NCBI GenBank assembly: GCA_002402005.2
Contig: NVUS02000184.1
Coordinates: 1 to 6,625 of the forward strand
Direction: 5' to 3'
Origin: OCS116 cluster bacterium
Lineage (GTDB): Bacteria; Pseudomonadota; Alphaproteobacteria; Rhizobiales; OSC116
DNA length: 6,625 nucleotides
In this document: positions 1-5,427 of the stretch, one piece after another
Numbering within the stretch: the stretch's first letter is position 1
Layout of the letters: each line of letters starts with the position of its first letter
The notes under the pieces: generated by a model
What the model was told of the DNA's origin: nothing
Database searches by the model: none
The model's input: the letters and a program-made list of their open reading frames with translations, nothing else
Program-made: the position numbers and the translations under genes

Positions 1-927
1 GGTTTGCCAAATGGGGTGTTTAATGTTGTGCAGGGTGATAAAGTGGCCGTTGATGCGTTGCTTGAACACCCAAAAGTAAAAGCCATTAGCTTTGTTGGTT
101 CAACTCCCATTGCGTCATATATCCACGAGACAGCCACCAAAAATCGCAAAAGAGTTCAAGCTCTTGGTGGGGCTAAAAATCACATGATTATTATGCCTGA
201 CGCTGATTTGGATATGGCTGCAAACGCTTTAATGGGTGCTGCGTTTGGCTCTGCAGGTGAACGTTGCATGGCAATTTCTGTTGCTGTGCCAGTTGGTGAT
301 AAGGTCGCGGATGCGCTCATTGCTAAACTAGTGCCCATGATAAAAGCGCTGAAAATCGGTTCGCCATTAAAAGAGGGTATGGAAATGGGGCCTTTGGTCA
401 CTCAACAGCATTTGGATAAGGTTGCTGATTATATTGCTCAAGGTGTCGCTGCTGGTGCAAAACTTATTGTAGATGGTCGAGACTATAAACAGACTGAAGC
501 CGGCGCTGAAAATGGCTATTTTATCGGTGGCACTCTGTTTGATGATGTAGCGCCCGAAATGTCCATTTATTTAGAAGAAATTTTCGGTCCCGTATTGTCA
601 ATCGTTCGCGTCAAGTCATACACAGAAGCGGTTGAGCTTATTCATGGCCATGAATTTGCCAATGGTTGCTCTATTTACACCCGAGATGGTGATACGGCAC
701 GGGCATTCTCTCAAGACATTGAAGTTGGTATGGTGGGGGTGAATGTGCCCATTCCTGTGCCAATGGCATTTCATAGTTTTGGGGGGTGGAAGTCATCTAT
801 GTTTGGTGATCACCATATGCACGGTATGGAAGGCGTGAGATTCTACACGCGCTTAAAAACAACAACCATTAGATGGCCTAACGGTCAGCGTCAAGACTCA
901 GAATTTGCGATGCCAACCCTAGGCTAA
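1..927 (+). CDS. mmsA: CoA-acylating methylmalonate/malonate semialdehyde dehydrogenase, 5'-truncated by the window edge
   Basis: The frame is open from base 1, so the true start lies upstream; about 308 codons remain of a family usually near 500 residues, leaving part of the NAD-binding domain and the whole catalytic domain. The family oxidises (methyl)malonate semialdehyde with NAD and CoA to acetyl-CoA or propionyl-CoA plus CO2, in the cytoplasm. Visible landmarks are FVGST (near 90-105), the ALGGAKNH segment (160-183), the MPDADLD stretch, and GERCMAIS with the catalytic cysteine codon at 265-267. The glutamate normally found in hydrolytic aldehyde dehydrogenases (ELGG) is alanine here (ALGG), as expected for the CoA-dependent subfamily. 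EEIFGPVLS and the C-terminal [13 protein letters not shown] block are also typical. In an inositol locus this is the last step (iolA role); a valine-pathway role (mmsA) cannot be excluded. A terminator follows. Confidence 0.93.
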   Translation, partial: GLPNGVFNVVQGDKVAVDALLEHPKVKAISFVGSTPIASYIHETATKNRKRVQALGGAKNHMIIMPDADLDMAANALMGAAFGSAGERCMAISVAVPVGDKVADALIAKLVPMIKALKIGSPLKEGMEMGPLVTQQHLDKVADYIAQGVAAGAKLIVDGRDYKQTEAGAENGYFIGGTLFDDVAPEMSIYLEEIFGPVLSIVRVKSYTEAVELIHGHEFANGCSIYTRDGDTARAFSQDIEVGMVGVNVPIPVPMAFHSFGGWKSSMFGDHHMHGMEGVRFYTRLKTTTIRWPNGQRQDSEFAMPTLG

Positions 928-957
928 TCAATGCTCGGTTTTTCCCCGATGTCAGCT

Positions 958-996
958 AAATGCCACTTTCATTTTCAATGATAGTGGCATTTTTTT
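958..996 (+). terminator. Rho-independent terminator after the semialdehyde dehydrogenase gene
   Basis: TGCCACT (961-967) pairs with AGTGGCA (983-989). After one T-T mismatch, TCATT (969-973) pairs with AATGA (977-981) around a 3-nt loop. AAA at 958-960 extends the pairing into the T-run. Six to seven T residues (990-996) follow directly, so it ends plus-strand transcription about 30 nt past the stop codon. Read on the minus strand only a three-T tract follows, so it would be a poor terminator for the convergent oxidoreductase gene. Confidence 0.9.
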
Positions 997-1038
997 AAAA
1001 ATAGATGGGTAATATATTCAGAATTCGAAGCTAAATAG

Positions 1039-1072
1039 TTTCTAGATTCATTGGCAAATATAAATCTAGAAA
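1039..1072. repeat. Perfect 10-bp inverted repeat between convergent genes
   Basis: TTTCTAGATT (1039-1048) and AATCTAGAAA (1063-1072) are exact reverse complements separated by 14 nt. It lies 14 nt beyond the stop of the minus-strand oxidoreductase gene, where a leftward transcript would end. No T-run follows the hairpin on either strand, so it is not a standard intrinsic terminator. It could be a 3'-end-protecting hairpin for the minus-strand mRNA. Both arms contain TCTAGA, which is itself palindromic. Confidence 0.5.
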
Positions 1073-1085
1073 TAATCGGTAAATA

Positions 1086-2231
1086 TTAGGAATTAACCAC
1101 TAACCACTGGCTTCCATTTCTAGCCGATTTAACGGCTTGTTCAACAATGTCGATGCTATGCTTGCCGTCGACTGCAGTTGGGAACCAAATTTCAGAAGGA
1201 TCGATTTTTTGCCCTTCATGCTGATGAGAAATTGCGCGGGCGATTTGAGAATAGAGATTGGCAAAAGCGTCTAAAAAACCTTCTGAATGCCCGGCGGTTA
1301 TGCGCGATGCGGAAAGTGCATTTTCGCATAGGCTAGCCATGCCACGTTCTAATATTTGGGTGGGCTGATTAAGCGGCGTGAAATATAATTGGTTGGGTTG
1401 CTCCTGAGCCCATCGGATGGCGCCGCTCTCACCAAAAACTTTTATGGTCAGGCCGTGTTGATGGCCCAAAGCAATCGCCGATGTCCATAAACGGCCGACA
1501 GTGCCTTTGCTCATACGGTAATTTATCATGGCATCGTCTTCTAATTCTCGGCCCTCGACACAAGAGGCGAAATCTGCCGATAATTTGCTAATTTCTTGTC
1601 CGGTCACAAATGTAGCCATGTTGAGCGCGTGAATGCCGCAATCCATTAAGATAGACGAGTCACCCGCTAGTTTTGGATCATAACGCCATCTGAGCCGTGG
1701 GTTATCCGCATCGGCTGCATCACTATGATGTCCATGCGCAAATTCACTAACCACCAATCTAATTTTACCCAATTGGCCAGATTGTACCATATGCCGCGCT
1801 TGGATGACCATTGGGTAGCCAGTATATCCGTAATTTACGGCGCAAATATTACCAGTTTCTTTGGCAATTTCAACAATCTGTTTGGCTTGTTCAGAGGTCA
1901 TGGTCAACGGTTTTTCGCACATGACATGAAAGCCATTTTCTAAGAAAGCTTTCGTGATTTCGAAATGGGTAGAATTAGGCGTGGCAATGGTGACCAAATC
2001 TATTTTATCGGCACGGTTTTTTTCACCCTCTAACATGTCTTGCCAACTGCCATATGCTCGATCATGATCAAGCCCCAGCCGCATGCCATATTGTTTGGCT
2101 TGGTTTGCATCTATATCAAGTGCACCCGCTACAAAATCGAAATGTCTATCATGTGCAGATGCAACGCGGTGCGTCAGCCCTATTTGACTGCCTTCACCAC
2201 CACCGATTAAGCCCCATTTAAATTGTTTCAT
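1086..2231 (-). CDS. Gfo/Idh/MocA-family NAD(P)-dependent oxidoreductase, probable inositol or ketoinositol dehydrogenase
   Basis: Predicted 381-residue cytoplasmic dehydrogenase. The N-terminal Rossmann domain starts with GLIGGGEGS (residues about 7-15), the dinucleotide-binding glycine motif. ATPNSTH (about 83-89) and the family signature EKP at 106-108, with the presumed catalytic Lys107, follow. The C-terminal domain carries DCGIH (197-201), matching the family Asp and His near the substrate carbonyl. The family oxidises or reduces a sugar or inositol carbon. It follows the iolE-like gene after 28 nt, so it is probably co-transcribed and acts on an inositol or inosose. It is longer than canonical IolG (about 330-345) and its GGGEGSQIG start is unlike typical IolG, so I do not name it iolG; a scyllo- or chiro-inositol dehydrogenase or a 3-keto-sugar enzyme are alternatives. 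The ATG at 2231 is chosen over a TTG six bases upstream because of the ribosome binding site. Confidence 0.85.
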   Translation of the reverse strand: MKQFKWGLIGGGEGSQIGLTHRVASAHDRHFDFVAGALDIDANQAKQYGMRLGLDHDRAYGSWQDMLEGEKNRADKIDLVTIATPNSTHFEITKAFLENGFHVMCEKPLTMTSEQAKQIVEIAKETGNICAVNYGYTGYPMVIQARHMVQSGQLGKIRLVVSEFAHGHHSDAADADNPRLRWRYDPKLAGDSSILMDCGIHALNMATFVTGQEISKLSADFASCVEGRELEDDAMINYRMSKGTVGRLWTSAIALGHQHGLTIKVFGESGAIRWAQEQPNQLYFTPLNQPTQILERGMASLCENALSASRITAGHSEGFLDAFANLYSQIARAISHQHEGQKIDPSEIWFPTAVDGKHSIDIVEQAVKSARNGSQWLVVNS

Positions 2232-2239
2232 AGACAATA

Positions 2240-2244
2240 CCTTT
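2240..2244 (-). promoter_or_regulatory. Ribosome binding site that decides the oxidoreductase start
   Basis: On the minus strand AAAGG lies 8 nt upstream of the ATG at 2231-2229 but only 2 nt upstream of the in-frame TTG at 2237-2235. The spacing supports the ATG, giving a protein beginning MKQFKWGL. Confidence 0.7.
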
Positions 2245-2259
2245 GTTGAAAAATTAGAT

Positions 2260-3153
2260 CTATTTTAAGCTAGCATCCGCTGCAAATTGTTTTAACGCTT
2301 TTAATCCCATGTTTTGATATTCAAACGGGTTACGAATATCTGGGTCTTGCTCAGCTTCAATGACTACCCAACCGTCATAATTATGCTGCGCGGCGACCTT
2401 TAAAACCGCAGGAAAATCAATGCACCCTTCGGGGTCGCCAGGCACAGTGAATACGCCGGCAACCACACCCTCTAAGAAACTCATACCCGTAGTTAGAACT
2501 TTATTCATAATTTCTGAACGGATATTCTTGGCGTGTAAATGACCAATTCGGCGCATGTGTTTTACAGCGATTTTGGCTGGGTCTGAACCTGCAAAATGTG
2601 CATGGCCTGTGTCCAGAAGTAATTTCAATTCTGGGCCAGTATTGTCCATTAATAAATCAATTTCATCGTTAGTCTGAACAATTGTGCCCATATGATGGTG
2701 ATAAACCGCAGTTATGCCTCGGGATTCTATATGTTTTGCGACTTCGGTTAGGCGTACGCCAAATTGCTGCCACTCATCTGCCGCAAGGCTTGGTTTGTTG
2801 GTGACTGCTTGGTTTGGGTCGCCATGAATGCAATTGGATGTCTCGCATAAAATGGCCACTTTGCAGCCACAACCTTCTAATAATTCAAGATATTCATTCA
2901 TGGCAGCGATTTCGGTCTTTGCATCATGTAATAATAGATTAAGTGACCACCAGCCTGAAATAAATTTTAGGTCGTAAGGCGCCAATGCGGCTAACATACC
3001 CGCAGAATCATTGGGGAATTTATGACCTTTCTCAATACCATCAAAACCAATTTTCGCTGTTTCAGTAAGACATTGCTCAAAGCTAAAATTTTGACCAATG
3101 GTTTGGTCATCATCGTTCGACCAAGCGATTGGGTTGGTGCCAAATAAAATCAT
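2260..3153 (-). CDS. iolE: Inosose dehydratase (2-keto-myo-inositol dehydratase)
   Basis: A 297-residue xylose-isomerase-like TIM-barrel enzyme, the same length as I recall for Bacillus subtilis IolE. IolE removes water from 2-keto-myo-inositol to give a cyclic diketone (EC 4.2.1.44), the second step of inositol catabolism, using a divalent metal such as Mn or Co. Family features run in order: GTNPIAWSNDD near the N-terminus (about 5-15), SGWWSL (about 66-71), YHHHMGT (151-157), LLDTGHAHFAG (179-189), HLHAKNIR (205-212), VPGDPEGCIDFP (237-248) and VIEAEQDP near 264-271. The conserved His, Asp and Glu residues in these blocks are the likely metal and substrate ligands. It is the first gene of the leftward pair, diverging from the LacI-type regulator gene. 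The ATG at 3153 is preferred to a GTG at 3159 because the latter overlaps the ribosome binding site. No signal peptide; cytoplasmic. Confidence 0.94.
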   Translation of the reverse strand: MILFGTNPIAWSNDDDQTIGQNFSFEQCLTETAKIGFDGIEKGHKFPNDSAGMLAALAPYDLKFISGWWSLNLLLHDAKTEIAAMNEYLELLEGCGCKVAILCETSNCIHGDPNQAVTNKPSLAADEWQQFGVRLTEVAKHIESRGITAVYHHHMGTIVQTNDEIDLLMDNTGPELKLLLDTGHAHFAGSDPAKIAVKHMRRIGHLHAKNIRSEIMNKVLTTGMSFLEGVVAGVFTVPGDPEGCIDFPAVLKVAAQHNYDGWVVIEAEQDPDIRNPFEYQNMGLKALKQFAADASLK

Positions 3154-3158
3154 TTTCA

Positions 3159-3163
3159 CTCCT
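3159..3163 (-). promoter_or_regulatory. Ribosome binding site that decides the iolE start
   Basis: On the minus strand AGGAG (within TAGGAG) lies 5 nt before the ATG at 3153-3151. The alternative GTG at 3159-3157 shares its first base with this site and so cannot be served by it. Confidence 0.75.
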
Positions 3164-3172
3164 AATTAATGT

Positions 3173-3224
3173 AGCATAATTCAAATATCCTTTGATACAA
3201 ACACTCAAAATGCCTTGCGGTCAA
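3173..3224 (-). promoter_or_regulatory. Candidate promoter(s) for iolE and the oxidoreductase
   Basis: Two sigma70-like arrangements can be read on the minus strand. One is TTGACC (3224-3219), an 18-nt spacer and TTGTAT (3200-3195). The other is TTGTAT (3200-3195) as -35, a 16-nt spacer and TATGCT (3178-3173). The first gives a leader of roughly 35 nt, the second only about a dozen. Neither is strong, so this is a location for the promoter rather than a firm assignment. The dyads at 3181-3201 lie within it. Confidence 0.35.
3181..3201. promoter_or_regulatory. Overlapping dyads in the iolE promoter, candidate LacI-type operator
   Basis: TCAAA (3181-3185) and TTTGA (3191-3195) form a perfect dyad around 5 nt. 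It overlaps a second one, TTTG-ATA-CAAA (3191-3201). The second resembles the site at 3275-3285 on the regulator side (9 of 11 positions, 12 of 15 when extended rightward). Its place inside the leftward promoter suits a repressor site. The assignment to the adjacent LacI protein is inference. Confidence 0.4.
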
Positions 3225-3243
3225 GTTGATGCTGATGTATTGT

Positions 3244-3272
3244 TGCAAAACCATCATTTAGTTATACATAAT
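3244..3272 (+). promoter_or_regulatory. Candidate sigma70-type promoter of the lacI-family gene
   Basis: TTGCAA (3244-3249) and CATAAT (3267-3272) are separated by exactly 17 nt. Both differ from the consensus at few positions (TTGACA, TATAAT). The predicted transcript would start near 3279, about 25 nt before the ATG at 3304, leaving room for the AAGGAG ribosome binding site at 3292-3297. Confidence 0.55.
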
Positions 3273-3289
3273 GATTTGATTCAATCATT
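3270..3289. promoter_or_regulatory. 20-bp palindrome over the lacI-family gene's -10 and start site, candidate autoregulatory operator
   Basis: AATGATT (3270-3276) and AATCATT (3283-3289) are exact reverse complements, with TTGATTCAA centred at 3280. A further ATCATT at 3253-3258 forms a looser dyad with the AATGAT at 3270-3275. The palindrome covers the -10 and predicted start site and ends 2 nt before AAGGAG, a position where a bound protein would block transcription. This is typical of LacI-family autorepression, which is inferred here. Confidence 0.45.
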
Positions 3290-3303
3290 TTAAGGAGACG
3301 GAA

Positions 3304-4332
3304 ATGGTAAACAGACCTACGATTCACGATTTGGCACGTGCCGCAAATGTAAGCACTGCAACCGTTGACCGGGTGATTAATGGCCGACATAAGGTCAGAA
3401 AAGAAACCGCGCAGAAAGTCTATGAAGCCGCACATGAAATTGGTTATCATGCGGCCGGGCTTATTAAACAAAGAATTCAAGAAAAATTACCGACAGTTAA
3501 ATTTGGCTTTATTTTACAAAAGCCCAAACATTATTTTTATCAAGAGTTTGCCAAGAAACTAGAGGAAGCGGTGCGCACCAACCCAAATGTTCAAGGTAAA
3601 TGCGAAATCATTTGGGCCGAAGTCATCAGTCCAAATGAATTTGCAGAGTTAATTGAACAATTATCGAGAACTTGTGATGTAATCGCCGGGGTGGCAACAG
3701 ATTGTCTGCAAGTCTCTCAAGCAGTTGCAAATGCCAAAGCCAAGGGGGTTGCTGTATTTTCTTTGCTCTCTGATTACGCACAAGATGTACGCGCAAGTTA
3801 TTTTGGTTGTAATAATTTGAAAGTTGGCAGAAGTGCCGCTTGGATGATTGCAAACACAGCAAAACAACCTGGTAAGGTTGGGCTTTTTGTCGGTGGCGTT
3901 CGGTGGCATGGTCATCAATTAAGAGAAACTGGGTTCAGGAGCTATTTTCGCGAGCATGCACCACAATTTCAGGTGATAGAAAGTGTTACAAATCTAGAAA
4001 CGAGGAAGTTGACCTATGAAACAACGCTTGATTTGTTAGCTAAGAACTCTGATCTGGTGGGGTTGTATAGCGCGGGTGGGGGGGTTGAAGGTTCGATCGC
4101 TGCCTTGCGCGAAGAATCTCGGAATGACATGTCAGTCATTGTGAATGAAATAACCCCAGACACCATTATGGGCTTGGCTGATGGCATTTTAACCGCTGTA
4201 CTGGCGACGCCTTTAGATGATTTATGTTATAAGCTTATTGATTTAATGAAGAATTCTGTCATTGATCAAACGTTTGAAGGCTCTGGGCAGGTATTCTTCC
4301 CAATGCGTCTGCACATTCCAGAAAGTATATAA
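3304..4332 (+). CDS. LacI-family transcriptional regulator, probable regulator of the inositol genes
   Basis: A 342-residue protein of standard LacI length. The N-terminal helix-turn-helix spans about residues 5-30 (TIHDLARAANVSTATVDRVI), followed by a helix with the usual ETAQKV-type sequence and a hinge near 47-58. The remainder (about 65-335) is a periplasmic-binding-protein-like ligand domain, beginning KFGFILQ. Two points are unusual against the classic family: Asp22 stands where the recognition helix usually has Ser (TVSRV), and the hinge (YHAAGLIKQRI) lacks the common PNxxAxxL pattern. Asp at that position is also found in a subgroup of the family, as far as I recall. It starts at the only suitable ATG, 6 nt after AAGGAG. 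It sits between two divergent arms of an inositol locus, so an inositol or inosose is the likely effector, but the ligand cannot be read from sequence. Alphaproteobacterial inositol regulators I know of are mostly RpiR-type. Confidence 0.9.
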   Translation: MVNRPTIHDLARAANVSTATVDRVINGRHKVRKETAQKVYEAAHEIGYHAAGLIKQRIQEKLPTVKFGFILQKPKHYFYQEFAKKLEEAVRTNPNVQGKCEIIWAEVISPNEFAELIEQLSRTCDVIAGVATDCLQVSQAVANAKAKGVAVFSLLSDYAQDVRASYFGCNNLKVGRSAAWMIANTAKQPGKVGLFVGGVRWHGHQLRETGFRSYFREHAPQFQVIESVTNLETRKLTYETTLDLLAKNSDLVGLYSAGGGVEGSIAALREESRNDMSVIVNEITPDTIMGLADGILTAVLATPLDDLCYKLIDLMKNSVIDQTFEGSGQVFFPMRLHIPESI

Positions 4333-4341
4333 ATTTATTGT

Positions 4342-4357
4342 TGATGTTATCACATCA
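4342..4357. promoter_or_regulatory. Perfect 16-bp palindrome, candidate operator (upstream site)
   Basis: TGATGT (4342-4347) and ACATCA (4352-4357) flank TATC. The same hexamers in reversed order form the next palindrome at 4370-4393, with dyad centres 32 bp apart, about three helical turns. It starts 9 nt after the regulator's stop codon. The hairpin is short and a six-T run only begins at 4368, so a weak terminator for the regulator gene is a possible alternative. Confidence 0.5.
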
Positions 4358-4369
4358 TATCATGTTGTT

Positions 4370-4393
4370 TTTTACATCAGTTATGATGTAAAA
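4370..4393. promoter_or_regulatory. Perfect 24-bp palindrome, candidate operator (promoter-proximal site)
   Basis: TTTTACATCA (4370-4379) and TGATGTAAAA (4384-4393) are exact 10-bp arms around GTTA. No T-run follows on the plus strand, and on the minus strand the stem is followed by AACAAC, so it does not look like an intrinsic terminator on either strand. Its centre lies about 63 bp upstream of the predicted transcription start of the next gene, a location more usual for an activator than a repressor. The bound protein is unknown; the adjacent LacI-type regulator is one candidate. Confidence 0.55.
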
Positions 4394-4408
4394 GCGACCA
4401 AAATCCAA

Positions 4409-4438
4409 TTGACCTATCGAGTTTAACAATCATATAGT
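4409..4438 (+). promoter_or_regulatory. Sigma70-type promoter for the isomerase and transporter genes
   Basis: TTGACC (4409-4414) and TATAGT (4433-4438) are separated by 18 nt; shifting one base gives ATATAG at 17 nt. Each hexamer is close to consensus. Transcription would start near 4445, giving a leader of about 46 nt. This is the best promoter-like sequence in the window and probably drives the isomerase gene, and perhaps the transporter genes after it. Confidence 0.6.
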
Positions 4439-4449
4439 CCTCCCAACGA

Positions 4450-4468
4450 ATGCAAAGCCTATTTGCAT
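4450..4468. promoter_or_regulatory. Inverted repeat in the predicted leader of the isomerase gene
   Basis: ATGCAAA (4450-4456) and TTTGCAT (4462-4468) are perfect 7-bp arms around GCCTA; outer CG pairs could add to the stem past a one-base bulge. It begins about 5 nt after the predicted start site, a usual place for a repressor operator. It could also form a small leader hairpin ending 6 nt before the AGAGGG ribosome binding site (4475-4480). Confidence 0.45.
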
Positions 4469-4490
4469 CGCCAAAGAGGGTTTTAAGCTA

Positions 4491-5339
4491 ATGAAGATTG
4501 ATAAGCCAATTCAATGGGCGCTTAATCATATGGTTGTGCCCAACCTATCTATTGAACAATTTATAAAGCTTGCTGCCACAGTAGGGGCGAGAGCTGTTGA
4601 GTTGCGAAATGACCTAGCTGACCACGCCTCAATTTTATCTATGGAGCCTGCTGATGTAAGGGCACTGGCTGAGGCTGAAAAGCTAAAAATACTAACCATA
4701 AATGCTCTATATCCATTCAATGATTGGAACGAACAACGCGCAGAGCAAGCTGTGAAATTGGCGCAATATGCGGCGGATTGTGGCTGTGAGGCCTTAGTTC
4801 TTGTTCCTCAATGTGATGATGAGAATGTTGGTGACATTCGCCATGAAAAATTACGAGAAGCCTTAAGGGGGCTGGCGCCGATTTTGAAGCAAGCTGGGTT
4901 GATAGGGTTTGTCGAACCACTTGGCTTTTTGAAATCTTCATTGCGGTTGAAATCCGAAGCCGTCGCGGCGATAAATGAATTGAATTTAAATGCAGATTTT
5001 AAAATAGTGCATGACACCTTTCATCATATATTGGCAGGTGAAGAGCAATTATTTGCTCAAGAAACCGGCCTGATTCATGTTTCTGGCGTCGAAGACCCGA
5101 ATGTGAAGGTCGTTGATATGCTTGATGCTCACCGCGTTATGGTGGGGCCAAACGATCGGCTTGAAAATATAGCTCAAATTTCAGCATTATTGTCTTCTGG
5201 CGCAGACGTGCATTGCTCATTTGAGCCATTTGCCCAAAGCGTCCATCAGGAAAAAGATACCGTAGCTATGGTGTCTAATTCAATTGAATTTATTGAACAA
5301 AGGTTAGAAATTAATAACTTGTCTAAGTTAGCAATGTGA
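4491..5339 (+). CDS. iolI: IolI-like sugar-phosphate-isomerase/epimerase-fold TIM barrel, probable inosose isomerase
   Basis: A 282-residue cytoplasmic TIM-barrel protein of the xylose-isomerase-like / AP-endonuclease-2 fold. By memory it matches Bacillus subtilis IolI (278 residues) in several blocks: VELRND (36-41), LTINALYPFN (68-77), GFVEPLGF (139-146), VHDTFHH (173-179), LIHVSGVEDP (194-203), HRVMVGPNDR (214-223) and SFEPF (243-247). Glu142, Asp175, His196 and Glu245 fall where the four IolI metal ligands are expected. IolI converts 2-keto-myo-inositol to 1-keto-D-chiro-inositol. Many relatives are annotated hydroxypyruvate isomerase or simply TIM-barrel protein, so the exact substrate is uncertain. 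It is distinct from the IolE paralogue on the other strand. The ATG lies 10 nt after AGAGGG, slightly far but without a better choice. It leads the rightward gene set, with the binding-protein gene 88 nt after its stop. Confidence 0.75.
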   Translation: MKIDKPIQWALNHMVVPNLSIEQFIKLAATVGARAVELRNDLADHASILSMEPADVRALAEAEKLKILTINALYPFNDWNEQRAEQAVKLAQYAADCGCEALVLVPQCDDENVGDIRHEKLREALRGLAPILKQAGLIGFVEPLGFLKSSLRLKSEAVAAINELNLNADFKIVHDTFHHILAGEEQLFAQETGLIHVSGVEDPNVKVVDMLDAHRVMVGPNDRLENIAQISALLSSGADVHCSFEPFAQSVHQEKDTVAMVSNSIEFIEQRLEINNLSKLAM

Positions 5340-5360
5340 CCATTTGTTCATAAAAACACC

Positions 5361-5408
5361 CTTTTCAGTGAAATGAAAAGCCGAAATTTTAATCCACGGT
5401 GGGTCGGC
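5361..5408 (+). other. Inverted repeats in the leader of the binding-protein gene
   Basis: Three small dyads lie between the isomerase stop and the binding-protein ribosome binding site. CTTTTCA (5361-5367) pairs with TGAAAAG (5374-5380). GCCGA (5380-5384) pairs with TCGGC (5404-5408). CCAC-G-GTGG at 5394-5402 is nested inside the latter. None is followed by a T-run, so I do not call a terminator. They could fold in the mRNA just upstream of GGGAGG (5415-5420). I see no convincing promoter in this 88-bp gap. Confidence 0.35.
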
Positions 5409-5427
5409 ACCATAGGGAGGAAATAAA

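Noticed and set aside
2232..2237. TTG start giving a 383-residue oxidoreductase
   Set aside because: The AAAGG ribosome binding site is only 2 nt from the TTG but 8 nt from the ATG at 2231, so the ATG is preferred.
3154..3159. GTG start giving a 299-residue IolE
   Set aside because: The GTG overlaps AGGAG itself; the ATG at 3153 is properly spaced and gives the family length of 297.
3262..3480. 72-codon antisense frame over the start of the regulator gene
   Set aside because: It overlaps the helix-turn-helix coding region and the promoter, and resembles no family I know.
4339..4354. CRP-type binding site (TGTGA-N6-TCACA)
   Set aside because: TCACA at 4350-4354 matches, but the other half reads TGTTG, only three of five positions, while the perfect TGATGT/ACATCA symmetry is offset from it.
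4342..4373. Terminator of the regulator gene formed by the first palindrome and the TTTTTT run
   Set aside because: The T-run starts 10 nt after the stem and the alternative hairpin next to it has only about 4 bp; a regulatory site fits better, though weak termination is not excluded.
5278..5287. TTCAATTGAA palindrome
   Set aside because: It lies inside the isomerase coding sequence (Ser-Ile-Glu region) and is expected by chance in AT-rich DNA.
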